A stretch of 64,000 nucleotides of DNA from Halopolyspora algeriensis (lineage in GTDB: Bacteria > Actinomycetota > Actinomycetes > Mycobacteriales > Pseudonocardiaceae). The first letter of the stretch is position 1; each line of letters starts with the position of its first letter. Below are positions 17,062-26,301 of the stretch, piece by piece. Location of the stretch: contig NZ_QPJC01000008.1 of the NCBI RefSeq assembly GCF_003337235.1, positions 62,001 to 126,000 of the forward strand, written 5' to 3'. Below the pieces are notes generated by a model. It made no database searches, was not told the origin of the DNA, and was given only the letters and a program-made list of their open reading frames with translations. The position numbers and the translations under genes were made by a program.

Positions 17062-20000
17062 TCGGTCCGCAGCGGATCGCGGAGGCGTTGGGACTGCACC
17101 CGCCCACACCCGAGCAATCCGCCGTGATCGGCGCACCGGCCGAACCGGCCCTGGTGGTCGCGGGGGCGGGTGCGGGCAAGACCGAGACGATGGCAGCCCG
17201 CGTGGTGTGGCTGGTGGCCAACGGGCTGGTCACCCCGGAACGCGTCCTCGGCCTGACCTTCACCCGCAAGGCAGCACGGCAGCTCGCCGACCGTGTCCGG
17301 GCCCGGCTTCGGCGTCTGGCCGGCTCGGGACTGCTGGAGGAGGTCGACCCCTCCGGGGGGTTGCGGTCCCGGGTGCTGGCAGGGGAACCGACCGTGCTGA
17401 CCTATCACGCCTACGCGGGTCGCCTCGTCGGCGAGCACGGCTTGCGTGTGCCGGTGGAGCCCGGTGCGCGGCTGCTGACCGAGACGGCGGCATGGCAGTT
17501 GGCGCACAGTGTCGTGTCCAGCTGGACCGAGGACCTGGACACCGACAGGGTCCCGTCCACGGTCACCGGGTACGTGCTGTCCCTGGCCTCGGAACTCGCC
17601 GAGCACCTGGTGGCACCGGAGCAGGTGGCCGAGCACGCCGAACGAATGTGCCGGATCGTGGAGTCCGCCCCTGCGGGCAAGGGCCAGCGTGCCGCCCTGT
17701 CCCAGGAATTGCAGAAGATTCCGGCCGCGCAACGGCTGCGCGCGGCACTGCTGCCGCTGCTCGACGAGTACGGCTGCCGCAAGCGCCGGGAAGCGGCGAT
17801 GGATTTCGCCGATCAGATGTCGCTGGCCGCGCGGTTGGCCGACGAGCATCCCGAGGTGGCCGCGGGGGAACGGGAGCGCTTCGGTGCCGTGCTGCTGGAC
17901 GAGTACCAGGACACCGGGCACGCGCAGCGCGTGCTGCTGCGAGCGTTGTTCGGCGGGGCGCGGGCACCGCTGCCGGTGACCGCGGTCGGTGACCCCGCTC
18001 AGGCCATCTACGGCTGGCGGGGCGCGAGCGCGGCGAACCTGCCGCGCTTCGCCACCGACTTCCCGCGCCGCGTGAGCGCGGACTCGGACGTTCCCGGCGC
18101 ATCCACACGGGGGGACGGCTCCGATCGGGATCACTCCTCCGCTGCGGGGGTGGCGCCTGCCGAGCGGTACGGGTTGATGACCAGCTTTCGGAATCCGCCC
18201 GAGGTGCTGCATCTGGCCAACGTTCTCTCCGGGCCCCTGCGCGAGGCCGGTCTGGAGGTCGAGGAGCTGCGCGCGCGGGACGGGGCGGGTCCCGGCGACA
18301 TCCGGTGCGCGCTGGTCGACGATGTCCGCTCCGAGCGCGACTGGGTTGCCGACCACGTCGCGCAGCGGTGGCAGGAAACCCTGCACAGCACGGGAGAGCC
18401 GCCCACTGCGGCGGTACTGGTGCGGCGCCGCGCCGATATGGCCGATCTCGCCGCGGCGCTGCGGGAACGAGGTCTTCCGGTCGAAGTGGTCGGCTTGGGC
18501 GGGTTGCTGGAGGAGCCGGAAGTGCGCGATCTGGTCAGCGCGCTTCGGGTGCTGGTCGACCCGCTGGCGGGCACGGCGGCGATGCGGCTGCTGACCGGGG
18601 CGCGCTGGCGCATCGGCGCGGCGGATCTCGCCGCACTGTGGGAACGTGCCCGCGAGCTCGGTACCCGCGCGGGAACTCCGGAACCGGAAGGCGCCACCGC
18701 TGCCGTGGCCGAGGCGCTGCCGGGGGAGAATGCCGAGCAAGCCGGCCTGGTGGATGCGTTGGACGATCCCGGCGAGCCCGAGCGGTACTCGCGGGAGGGG
18801 TTCCGGAGAATGCGTCGCCTGGGCAAAGAACTCGCCGCGTTGCGCCAGCGGCTCGAGCAGCCGCTGCCGGAACTCGTGGCCGATGTGGAACGCACCCTGC
18901 TGCTGGACATCGAGAGCCTGGCCCGGCCGGGCGGGGCAGGACGGGCTCATCTGGACGCACTGAGCGCCGTGGTGAACGAATTCGCCACTGCGAGCCCTTC
19001 GGCGACCCTGCCCGCACTGCTGGATTACCTGGATTCGGCCGAGCGTGCCGAGGACGGTCTGGAACCGGGCGAGGTGGAGGTCGCCGAGGACCGGGTGCAG
19101 GTGCTGACCGCGCATGCGGCCAAGGGCCTGGAATGGCAGGTCGTGGCCGTCCCCCATCTGGTCGATGGTGTCTTTCCGGGCAAGCGGAGGTCCTCCTGCT
19201 GGCTGCGCTCGGTCACCGAGCTGCCCGCGGAGCTGCGCGGGGATGCCCAGGACCTCCCCCGGCTGGACCTGGAGCGGCTGGAGGGAATGGATCGCAAGGA
19301 GATCACCGTAGAGCTGGACCGGCACGACGAGGACTTCGAGGAGCGCCGGCTCACCGAGGAACGGCGGCTGCTGTATGTCGCGTCGACGCGTTCGGAGCGC
19401 ACCTTGCTGGTCTCGGGCCACTGGTGGGGCGAGACCGGCACGAAACCGAAAGGTCCCTCGGGGTTCCTGCGCGAGCTCGCGGAGGCTCTCGGCGGTGATC
19501 CTGCAGCGGGAGTCGTCGAGCATTGGGCGCCGCACCCCGATGGCGACACGGCGAATCCGCTGACCGAGGCCGCACGCGGTCTCGAATGGCCTGCCGACCC
19601 GTTGGGTGAGCGCCGGGGCGCCGTCGAGGCCGGGGCCGATCTCGTGCGTGCGGCCCTGACCGGCCCGCAGAGCGGAGCCGGGGACGGGCGGCTTTCGGAG
19701 AAAGTGCCGGCTGCGCAGGGGGCCGAGTCCCCGGAGAGCGGCGCGCAGGCGCCGGAGGACGACGAGACCGCGCGCTGGGCACGGGATGTCGACGTGTTGC
19801 TGGCCGAGCGCGATGCCACCGCGCGGCGGGACGAGGTCACGTTGCCCGATCACCTGTCGGTGAGCCGGCTCGTCGAACTTGCCGACGACCGGCAGGCACT
19901 GGCTCGGCGCCTGCGCCGGCCGTTGCCGCAGCCCCCGAACCCCGCGGCACGGCGCGGCACGGCGTTCCATGCCTGGCTGGAGCACCGGTTCACGTCCACG

Positions 20001-20441
20001 GCGCTGCTGGACATCGACGAACTTCCCGGTGCCGCCGATGATTCGGCGACCTCGGACGGTGCCCTGGAGGAGCTGCGGGAGGCGTTCCTCGCGAGCTCGT
20101 GGGCCGACCGCACCCCGTACCGGGTGGAGGTGCCTTTCGAGACCCGGATCGACGGGATCGCGATCCGGGGGAGGATGGACGCGGTGTTCGCCGATCCGGA
20201 CGGGGGCTGGACGGTCGTGGACTGGAAGACCGGTGCGGTGCCCGGTGAGGATCGGACATCGGCGCTGTCGGTGCAGCTGGCGGCCTATCGGCTGGCGTGG
20301 TCGGAGTTGTCCGGAGTGCCGTTGAGCGATGTTCGCGCGGCGTTCCACTACGTGCGTCACGACCGGACTCTGCGCCCCGTCGACCTCCTCGATGCGGAGG
20401 GTCTGCGTGCGCTGCTCGCTTCCGTTCCGGAAGCGGAGTGA
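17058..20441 (+). CDS. adnB: AdnB, helicase-nuclease subunit of AdnAB
   Basis: A 1127-residue partner of AdnA, starting at GTG 17058 within the adnA stop (GTGA overlap). The SF1 motor has VVAGAGAGKTETMAAR (Walker A), LLDEYQDTGHAQR (II), VGDPAQAIYGWRGA (III), [13 protein letters not shown] (V) and RLLYVASTRSE (VI). The C-terminal RecB nuclease has RGTAFHAWLEHRF, RGRMDAVFADPDG and VVDWKTGAVPG. Unlike AdnA it has no Cys cluster. The canonical motor motifs here compared with the variant Walker B of AdnA agree with AdnB being the main translocation motor. A low-complexity acidic insertion lies before the nuclease domain. Confidence 0.94.
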   Translation: MIGPQRIAEALGLHPPTPEQSAVIGAPAEPALVVAGAGAGKTETMAARVVWLVANGLVTPERVLGLTFTRKAARQLADRVRARLRRLAGSGLLEEVDPSGGLRSRVLAGEPTVLTYHAYAGRLVGEHGLRVPVEPGARLLTETAAWQLAHSVVSSWTEDLDTDRVPSTVTGYVLSLASELAEHLVAPEQVAEHAERMCRIVESAPAGKGQRAALSQELQKIPAAQRLRAALLPLLDEYGCRKRREAAMDFADQMSLAARLADEHPEVAAGERERFGAVLLDEYQDTGHAQRVLLRALFGGARAPLPVTAVGDPAQAIYGWRGASAANLPRFATDFPRRVSADSDVPGASTRGDGSDRDHSSAAGVAPAERYGLMTSFRNPPEVLHLANVLSGPLREAGLEVEELRARDGAGPGDIRCALVDDVRSERDWVADHVAQRWQETLHSTGEPPTAAVLVRRRADMADLAAALRERGLPVEVVGLGGLLEEPEVRDLVSALRVLVDPLAGTAAMRLLTGARWRIGAADLAALWERARELGTRAGTPEPEGATAAVAEALPGENAEQAGLVDALDDPGEPERYSREGFRRMRRLGKELAALRQRLEQPLPELVADVERTLLLDIESLARPGGAGRAHLDALSAVVNEFATASPSATLPALLDYLDSAERAEDGLEPGEVEVAEDRVQVLTAHAAKGLEWQVVAVPHLVDGVFPGKRRSSCWLRSVTELPAELRGDAQDLPRLDLERLEGMDRKEITVELDRHDEDFEERRLTEERRLLYVASTRSERTLLVSGHWWGETGTKPKGPSGFLRELAEALGGDPAAGVVEHWAPHPDGDTANPLTEAARGLEWPADPLGERRGAVEAGADLVRAALTGPQSGAGDGRLSEKVPAAQGAESPESGAQAPEDDETARWARDVDVLLAERDATARRDEVTLPDHLSVSRLVELADDRQALARRLRRPLPQPPNPAARRGTAFHAWLEHRFTSTALLDIDELPGAADDSATSDGALEELREAFLASSWADRTPYRVEVPFETRIDGIAIRGRMDAVFADPDGGWTVVDWKTGAVPGEDRTSALSVQLAAYRLAWSELSGVPLSDVRAAFHYVRHDRTLRPVDLLDAEGLRALLASVPEAE

Positions 20442-20473
20442 GCCGGGTCGAGCTCGCGCGGAACCGGAGCACC

Positions 20474-20493
20474 CACCACACGTTCGGGTGGTG
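20474..20493 (+). terminator. Possible terminator after adnB
   Basis: CACCAC (20474-20479) and GTGGTG (20488-20493) form a 6-bp stem with an 8-nt loop, followed by TGCCTTGT. It is short but correctly placed. Confidence 0.4.
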
Positions 20494-20535
20494 TGCCTTG
20501 TCATCGGATCTCGGCGCGCAGGAGTATGCGAGCCG

Positions 20536-21150
20536 ATGTCGCAGAATACCGAGTGGAAGCTCCGCACGCCTCCGCAGACCGAGGTGTGGGTGGACGAGGA
20601 CGTCCTGGCGATGCGCGCGCCTCTGGTGCGAGTGCACCGGGACGATGCGGGCACGTGGTTGTTCGACGGGCCCGGTGAACCACCCCGGCCCGCTTCGAGG
20701 ACCCACCTGAGCGCGGTCGCGGGGGCGTGGCCGCACGTGGCCGCACTGACCGAACTGAACAGTGGCGACTCGGTCGTCTGGTCGTGGGAGCAGCACGGTT
20801 GGACGAGCGAATTCGAGTGCCGCTGCGGGAACTGCGCGCAGCCCGTGGCCACCGACCTGGACCGCAGCACCTGGCCGTCCGAGCTGCACCCGGAGTATCT
20901 CGCCAGCGTCGAGAGCACCGCACTGTCCGGTCAGATCATGCTGACCGACATTCTCGCCACGCCGGGTGGTATCGCCCTGCTCGGCCCTGGCGGTCAGAAC
21001 CGGACCAGCGAGGAAATGACCCCGGTCGCCCTGGCCAACGTCATCCGGCGCTGGCCGCACACCATGCGGGCGCTCCGCGCGGTGCGTGACGGGCACGGTA
21101 TGCGCTGGAATCCCGAGGAACTGAACTGGCACGAATACATGACTGTGTGA
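20536..21150 (+). CDS. Hypothetical protein, 204 aa
   Basis: ATG 20536 is preceded by AGGAG at long spacing (11 nt). The protein is soluble and Trp-rich, with one CxCxxC cluster (CRCGNC) that could bind a metal, and a C-terminal segment RRWPHTMRALRAVRDGHGMRW. I do not recognise a family. It follows adnB on the same strand and may be co-transcribed if the weak hairpin between them is not a terminator. Confidence 0.65.
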   Translation: MSQNTEWKLRTPPQTEVWVDEDVLAMRAPLVRVHRDDAGTWLFDGPGEPPRPASRTHLSAVAGAWPHVAALTELNSGDSVVWSWEQHGWTSEFECRCGNCAQPVATDLDRSTWPSELHPEYLASVESTALSGQIMLTDILATPGGIALLGPGGQNRTSEEMTPVALANVIRRWPHTMRALRAVRDGHGMRWNPEELNWHEYMTV

Positions 21151-21169
21151 ACCGGCCCGGCCGGGAGGT

Positions 21170-21742
21170 TCACTCGAGCGGAAAGCCCCGTTCCGGCCGC
21201 AGGCGGGACCCGGTGGCGCTCTCGGGGCTGCGATGATCACGTTCGAGGATTCTGTGGTACAGAACCTCCAGCAACCAGCGACCGAGCAGCGAGGACCCGA
21301 ACTCGACCGACCGGTCCTCCGGGGGCAGCACCAGCTCGGCCGGGCCTTCCGGTCCGGATCGGACCACCCCGATGCCGTAGTAGTCGAGTTCGGTCAGTGG
21401 CCACGGCCGGTAAGGATGATCGCCGGGCAGGACGGCGGTACACGGTGCGAGCGTCATGAGGCTGCCACAGGTGCGCAGTGCCCGCCTGGCCTTCGACACG
21501 GGCACGAGGATGCCGAACAGGTCCACACCGGGCACGGGCAGGTGATCGTGCCCGCTCGCCTCGGACCACGAACGCAACCACGACGGATCGAGCTGCGGCT
21601 CCCAGCCATGGGCGATGCGCCAGCGATGCACGTCGGGACGGAGGCGTGCCACAGCGCCGAACCGGACACCGAAAACCTCGACATCGGGAATCAGGCATCC
21701 CTGCCACCCGAGGGCGCGGGCCGCGTGTTCAAGCTGCTGCAC
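21170..21742 (-). CDS. Hypothetical protein, 190 aa
   Basis: The frame starts at GTG 21742 and is convergent with the preceding gene (19-base gap). The translation has a consistent protein-like composition with Trp/Pro-rich segments (HPYRPWPLTELDYYGIG) and no membrane segment. I do not recognise the family. It is divergent from the ion channel gene, whose leader starts about 90 bases away. Confidence 0.55.
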   Translation of the reverse strand: MQQLEHAARALGWQGCLIPDVEVFGVRFGAVARLRPDVHRWRIAHGWEPQLDPSWLRSWSEASGHDHLPVPGVDLFGILVPVSKARRALRTCGSLMTLAPCTAVLPGDHPYRPWPLTELDYYGIGVVRSGPEGPAELVLPPEDRSVEFGSSLLGRWLLEVLYHRILERDHRSPESATGSRLRPERGFPLE

Positions 21743-21832
21743 TCGAGCATGGTAAGCCGAAAGGTTGTGCGTTCAACAAGTAGTGGGGCCGGGAGCTTGC
21801 GAGTCCCTTTCGCGCTCCGGCCTTGAAGGCGT

Positions 21833-21838
21833 TACCGT
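21833..21838 (+). promoter_or_regulatory. Candidate -10 box (TACCGT) for leaderless uORF
   Basis: TACCGT lies 8 nt before the GTG at 21847, the same geometry as the other leaderless starts in this window. Confidence 0.45.
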
Positions 21839-21846
21839 TCTGCGCC

Positions 21847-21894
21847 GTGACCGATCGATACGGGGATGCCCGCGTGAGGGTGCGTGCACGGTGA
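21847..21894 (+). CDS. Short upstream ORF (15 codons) coupled to ion channel gene
   Basis: GTG 21847 opens a 15-codon frame (VTDRYGDARVRVRAR) whose TGA overlaps the ATG of the channel gene as TGATG. The TANNNT box 8 nt upstream suggests it is translated from the 5' end of a leaderless mRNA, with reinitiation then starting the channel. The channel ATG has no ribosome binding site of its own, which supports the idea. The peptide is basic and may have no function besides coupling. Confidence 0.4.
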   Translation: MTDRYGDARVRVRAR

Positions 21895-23000
21895 TGCGCC
21901 GCAGACCGCGGCTGGGTGGGCCGTTCGCCAATTGGCGGGCGGAGGATCAGCTCACCGACCGCCTGACCGACCGGCCGGATCATGCCCTGGTCGGTGTGGT
22001 CCGGATGCCGGCACCCAGTGCGAGCCCCGTTCGAGCCATCAGCAGGCGCATTCTGGGGGCGCTGGTGGCGCTGGTGGTCACCGTGCTGCTCGTCTACCTG
22101 GACCGAGACGCATACAGCGATACCGACGGCACCCCGGTGACCATCCTGGATGCGTTCTATTACGCGACCGTGTCGCTGTCGACGACCGGTTACGGCGATA
22201 TCGCCCCGGTGGAGGCCTCGGCCAGGCTGGTCAACGTGCTCGTCATCACGCCGTTGCGCGTACTGTTTCTGATCGTGCTCGTCGGGACCACACTGGAGGT
22301 GCTCACCGAGCGCTCCCGGCAGGCGCTGAAGATCCAACGCTGGAGGTCCAAGGTGCGCGACCACGTGGTCGTCATCGGGTACGGAACCAAGGGTCGCTCG
22401 GCTGTCACGGCCCTGCTCGGGGAGGGGGCCGAGCCGGGCTCGATCGTCGTGGTCGACATGAATCCGACCGCGTTGGAGGCCGCCTCCTCACTCGGCCTGG
22501 TCACCGTCAACGGAACGGGCACCCGCTCGGATGTGCTGCGCGTTGCCGGTGTCCCCCGGGCCCGCGCGATCGTGGTCGCGCCCGAACGTGATGACACCGC
22601 CGTGCTGGTCACCCTCAGTGCGCGGGAACTCGCGCCGAAGGCACATCTGGTGGCGGCGGTGCGGGAGGCCGAGAACGTGCATCTGCTGCGACAGTCGGGT
22701 GCGGACTCGGTGGTGGTCTCCAGTGAGACCTCCGGCCGGCTGCTGGGGATGGCGACCACGACACCGTCGGTGGTGGAGATGTTCGAGGACCTGCTGTCCC
22801 CGGACATCGGGCTGGCGATCGCCGAGCGAGATGCCGGGCGCTCCGAGATCGGTGGTTCCCCCCGGCACCTGGCCGACATCGTGCTGGGCATCGTGCGTGG
22901 CGGGCGGCTCTACCGGGTCGATGCACCGGAGGCCGACGCGATCGAGGAAGGCGACCGCCTCCTGTACGTCAAGAAGGTCACCTCTCCGCCGGACGAGTAG
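21894..23000 (+). CDS. Two-TM potassium channel with RCK/TrkA-N domain (Rv3200c-like)
   Basis: A 368-residue protein. Residues about 44-62 and 92-115 are the two membrane helices of a KcsA/MthK-type channel, with a pore loop containing TTGYGD, a variant of the K+ filter TVGYGD. The C-terminal two thirds is a cytoplasmic RCK domain: VVVIGYGTKGRSA (Rossmann NAD loop), VVVDMNP, then a TrkA-C-like end. The start is ATG 21894 (GTG 21891 also possible). It probably gates K+ flux in response to nucleotide or ion binding. It is positionally equivalent to Rv3200c. Confidence 0.88.
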   Translation: MRRRPRLGGPFANWRAEDQLTDRLTDRPDHALVGVVRMPAPSASPVRAISRRILGALVALVVTVLLVYLDRDAYSDTDGTPVTILDAFYYATVSLSTTGYGDIAPVEASARLVNVLVITPLRVLFLIVLVGTTLEVLTERSRQALKIQRWRSKVRDHVVVIGYGTKGRSAVTALLGEGAEPGSIVVVDMNPTALEAASSLGLVTVNGTGTRSDVLRVAGVPRARAIVVAPERDDTAVLVTLSARELAPKAHLVAAVREAENVHLLRQSGADSVVVSSETSGRLLGMATTTPSVVEMFEDLLSPDIGLAIAERDAGRSEIGGSPRHLADIVLGIVRGGRLYRVDAPEADAIEEGDRLLYVKKVTSPPDE

Positions 23001-23060
23001 TCGTCGGCGCCGAACCGGGCAAGGCAACGGGACCACGCCTCGTTCTGGGAGTATCGCGGT

Positions 23061-23549
23061 GTGGGGCGACGACGAGGTTCGGCATCCGTGGCGCTGATCC
23101 TGCTGGTTCTGGGACTGGTCGGGGTGGGCGCGGTGTCCGTGGCCTGGTGGCCCCTTCCGGCCGTGCTCGGTGGTTCCCCTGCCGAGTGGCGCCCCGCCAC
23201 GGCGACGGTGATCGAGTCCGCCTCGTGTGCTGCCTCCACCAAGGGAGATCTGGTGGAGGTGACCGTCGACGGACACCGTGTGCAGGCACGCTACGACGGG
23301 TGCGGTCACCGGCGGGGGGAGCGGTTGGCGGTCCGGGTTCCCGCGGACGTGTCCGGCGAGTTCGTGGTTCGGCCCGCGGCGCGGGTGGGGTCCGAAACGG
23401 CGGGGGAGAGCGGTCTGCGGCAGCGGCTGAACCGGGTGCTGCTCACGCTCGCGGGAATCGCGGGCGGCGGCTACATCCTGATGATGCGCTGGACAACGCG
23501 CCGCGAATCAGGGCACTCCCCGCCACGGGACCACACGCACGTACGCTGA
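23061..23549 (+). CDS. Hypothetical membrane protein, 162 aa
   Basis: The frame starts at GTG 23061. It has hydrophobic segments at about residues 10-30 and 130-145 flanking a predicted extracytoplasmic domain with two Cys (ESASC, YDGCGHRRG) and a DUF3592-like layout (beta-rich domain between two membrane helices). Its end lies only 4 bases before the M16 peptidase start. The family assignment is tentative. Confidence 0.6.
   Translation: MGRRRGSASVALILLVLGLVGVGAVSVAWWPLPAVLGGSPAEWRPATATVIESASCAASTKGDLVEVTVDGHRVQARYDGCGHRRGERLAVRVPADVSGEFVVRPAARVGSETAGESGLRQRLNRVLLTLAGIAGGGYILMMRWTTRRESGHSPPRDHTHVR
23542..23547 (+). promoter_or_regulatory. Candidate -10 box (TACGCT) for M16 gene
   Basis: TACGCT lies 6 nt before ATG 23554, inside the end of the preceding gene. 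It would give a leaderless M16 transcript. Confidence 0.4.
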
Positions 23550-23553
23550 AGGC

Positions 23554-24882
23554 ATGGTCGAACCGCAACTGCATCGCGTCACCCTGCCCAACGGGTTGCG
23601 CGTGGTGCTCGCCCCGGACTCCGGTCGGGGATCCTCGTCGCCGGGTGGTCCTCCGGTGGTCGGGGTCAGCGTGCACTATGACGTCGGCTTCCGCTCCGAA
23701 CCCCAAGGGCGTACCGGCTTCGCGCACCTGTTCGAGCACCTGATGTTCCAGGGCAGTGAAAGTCTGGAGAAGCTCGCACACTTCCGGCACGTGCAGGGCT
23801 CCGGTGGCATCTTCAACGGTTCGACGCACCAGGACTACACCGATTACTTCCAGGTGCTGCCGTCGAATGCACTGGAACGCGCCCTTTTCCTCGAGGCCGA
23901 CCGGATGCGCGCGCCGAAGATCACCGAGGAGAACCTGCGCAACCAGGTGGACGTGGTCAAGGAGGAGATCCGGCTCAACGTCCTCAACCGCCCCTACGGC
24001 GGTTTCCCCTGGATCCTGCTTCCCCCGGTGCTCTACTCGACCTTCGCCAACGCCCACAACGGCTACGGCGACTTCACCGACCTGGAACAGGCCACGGTCG
24101 AGGACTGCGCCGCTTTCTTCGACACCTACTACGCGCCCGGCAACGCGGTGCTGACCATCGCCGGAGACATCGATGTCGATCAGGCGACCGACCTCGTGCA
24201 CAAGCACTTCGGTGACGTGCCCGCTCGTCCGGTCGCGCAGCGGCCGTCGTTCTCCGAGCCGTACCCGGCACAGGAGCTGCGGGACCGGCATGCCGATCCG
24301 CACGCGCCGTTGCCCGCCATCGCGCTGGGCTACCGCCTGCCCGACCCGGTGGCCGAACTCGACTCCTACCTGGCCAACGTGGTGCTCGCGGCCGTGCTCT
24401 CCGACGGCGATGCCTCGCGCCTGCAGCAGCGGATGGTCCACCGGGAGTCCATGGTCGTCGACGTCCACGCCGGGGCGGGACTGATGGGAGCGCCGCTGGA
24501 CGCGCGCGATCCCGACACCTTCACGCTCACCGCGATCCGTACGCCCGAGGTCGATTCCGCTCGTGTGGTGGGTGCCATCGACGAGGAGCTCGAACGCATC
24601 GCCGCCGACGGCCCCACCGCCGAGGAGCTGGCGCGGGTGACCGCGCGCTGGTCCGCCGGCCTGTACCGGGAGCACGACCGGTTGATGTCGCGCACTCTCG
24701 ATCTGGGCAGTGCCGAGCTCGTCCACGGGCGTGCCGAACTGATCTCCGAACTGCCGAGCCGCGTCGGCGAGATCACCGCGCAGGACGTGGCCGCCGCGGC
24801 CAAGGCACTGCGTCCCGACGCGCGGGCGGTACTGGAGATCGAACCCGCAAGCGAGGAGAGTTCCGACGGAGGTGCGGCATGA
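23554..24882 (+). CDS. M16 family zinc metallopeptidase, catalytic subunit
   Basis: A 442-residue pitrilysin/processing-peptidase family protein. The inverted zinc motif HxxEH is intact (AHLFEHLMFQG, H58/E61/H62), and the distal acidic ligand region VVKEEIRLNV follows about 75 residues later. The M16 C-terminal half is present, but the substrate-binding Arg-Tyr pair is not obvious there (SRLQQRMVHRESM). It overlaps the next M16 gene by four bases (ATGA). This fits the catalytic half of a two-gene M16B heterodimer. No signal peptide is seen, so it is likely cytosolic. Confidence 0.9.
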   Translation: MVEPQLHRVTLPNGLRVVLAPDSGRGSSSPGGPPVVGVSVHYDVGFRSEPQGRTGFAHLFEHLMFQGSESLEKLAHFRHVQGSGGIFNGSTHQDYTDYFQVLPSNALERALFLEADRMRAPKITEENLRNQVDVVKEEIRLNVLNRPYGGFPWILLPPVLYSTFANAHNGYGDFTDLEQATVEDCAAFFDTYYAPGNAVLTIAGDIDVDQATDLVHKHFGDVPARPVAQRPSFSEPYPAQELRDRHADPHAPLPAIALGYRLPDPVAELDSYLANVVLAAVLSDGDASRLQQRMVHRESMVVDVHAGAGLMGAPLDARDPDTFTLTAIRTPEVDSARVVGAIDEELERIAADGPTAEELARVTARWSAGLYREHDRLMSRTLDLGSAELVHGRAELISELPSRVGEITAQDVAAAAKALRPDARAVLEIEPASEESSDGGAA

Positions 24883-26246
24883 CCCGGGCAACACATCGAA
24901 GCGCCGAGGAGATCGGTCGCACCGAGCTCGGGCCACGGCCGTTGCCGGCGCTGGGCGAACCCCGCAGCGGGCGCGAACCCGCCACGGTGGACACCGTGCT
25001 CGACAACGGTTTGCGCGTGATCGTGGCCCGGCACGGTGCGGTTCCGATGGTGGAGCTGCGTGTGCGGATTCCGTTCGCCGGGCAGGACCGGATGCATCCG
25101 GCACGTGCCGAGGTGCTCGCGGAAACCCTGCTCACCGGGACGCAGCGCCGTAACCGGGTGCAGATGGACACCGATCTGGCGGCTGTCGGCGGTGATCTGC
25201 ACGCTTCCGTGGATCCCGAGCACCTCGGCATCGCCGGGGAGGCCCTGGCCAGTGGCATGGACACGCTGCTGGATGTGCTCGGTGATGCCCTGACCGGTGC
25301 GGTCTATGCCGACGACGAGGTCGCGGGTGAACGTGACCGGCTGGTGGAGCGGATCGCGGTGGCGCGCTCGCAGCCACGCGTGATCGCGCGTGAGGAGCTG
25401 CAGAAGCACCGCTACGGTGACCATCCCTTTGCGCGGGAGGTCCCGGAGGCTGCCGACGTCGGCCAGGTCACCGCCGAAGAGGTGCGTGAGCTGCACAGCC
25501 GGGCCGTGGTTCCACGCGGGGCGACGCTGGTGCTGGTCGGTGACGTCGATCCCGAACGGACCGTCGCGGAGATCGCGCGCCATCTGGCCGGCTGGCACTC
25601 GGAGTCCTCGGCACGCGAGATGCCCACACTGCCTGCCGTGCAGGGGGGCGATATTCGCCTGGTGCATCGCGACGGGGCCGTGCAGTCGCAGTTGCGGCTG
25701 TCCGCTCAGGGGCTTCCTCGGACCGATCCGCGCTACCCCGCACTGCAGATCGCCAATCTCACTTTCGGTGGGTACTTCTCCTCCCGGCTGGTGGAAAACA
25801 TTCGCGAGGACAAGGGCTACACCTACGGCGCGCACTCGGCATTCGAGTTCACACCCGACAGCGGCAGCATCCTGGTCGACGCCGACACCGCCAGTGAGGT
25901 CACGGCAGCGGCACTGCTGGAAACCCGGTACGAGCTCGGCAGGCTCGGGCTGGTCCCACCGACCGAGTCCGAAGTGGAGTCGGCACGGCAGTACGCGATC
26001 GGCGGGCTGCTGACGTCGACCTCCTCGCAGTCCGGCCTGGCCTCCATGCTCGCCACCCTCGCCACGTGCGGCCTGGGGCAGGAGTGGTTGAGCGCGCACC
26101 CGGACCGGCTCCGGGCGGTCACCGCCGAGGAGGTCGCCGAGGCTGCGTGGTTCTGGGCACCGACCGCTTTCACCGGTGTGGTCGTGGGTGACGCGGAGAA
26201 ACTGCGCGATCAGTTGCAGGCGCTCGGTGGTGTGACGGTGCCGTGA
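24879..26246 (+). CDS. M16 family protein, non-catalytic partner subunit
   Basis: A 455-residue M16 homolog starting at ATG 24879, overlapping its partner's stop. The position of HxxEH reads ARAEVLAETLLTGT, so the zinc ligands are lost. The second half keeps the conserved FGGYFSSRLVENIREDKG followed by YTYGAHS, the Arg/Tyr substrate-binding signature missing from the upstream protein. The two proteins together make one complete active site, as in bacterial M16B alpha/beta heterodimers. The likely role is degradation of peptides; the actual substrate is unknown. Confidence 0.88.
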   Translation: MTRATHRSAEEIGRTELGPRPLPALGEPRSGREPATVDTVLDNGLRVIVARHGAVPMVELRVRIPFAGQDRMHPARAEVLAETLLTGTQRRNRVQMDTDLAAVGGDLHASVDPEHLGIAGEALASGMDTLLDVLGDALTGAVYADDEVAGERDRLVERIAVARSQPRVIAREELQKHRYGDHPFAREVPEAADVGQVTAEEVRELHSRAVVPRGATLVLVGDVDPERTVAEIARHLAGWHSESSAREMPTLPAVQGGDIRLVHRDGAVQSQLRLSAQGLPRTDPRYPALQIANLTFGGYFSSRLVENIREDKGYTYGAHSAFEFTPDSGSILVDADTASEVTAAALLETRYELGRLGLVPPTESEVESARQYAIGGLLTSTSSQSGLASMLATLATCGLGQEWLSAHPDRLRAVTAEEVAEAAWFWAPTAFTGVVVGDAEKLRDQLQALGGVTVP

Positions 26247-26301
26247 GCTCGAGAGCAACCGGCTGGTTGGCTCCGCCGAGACATCCTGAAGTGGGGAGAA
26301 C

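Noticed and set aside
13861-20441. A novel anti-phage or defence system in the large helicase-nuclease pair
   Set aside because: Motifs, lengths, coupling and synteny identify it as the housekeeping AdnAB complex.
16938-20918. A 1326-codon open frame on the minus strand opposite adnB
   Set aside because: Its translation is Arg/Gln/His-rich with no domain, and it mirrors the codon bias of adnB. High G+C makes long antisense frames common here, as also at 787-3027, 14773-17136 and 37456-40206.
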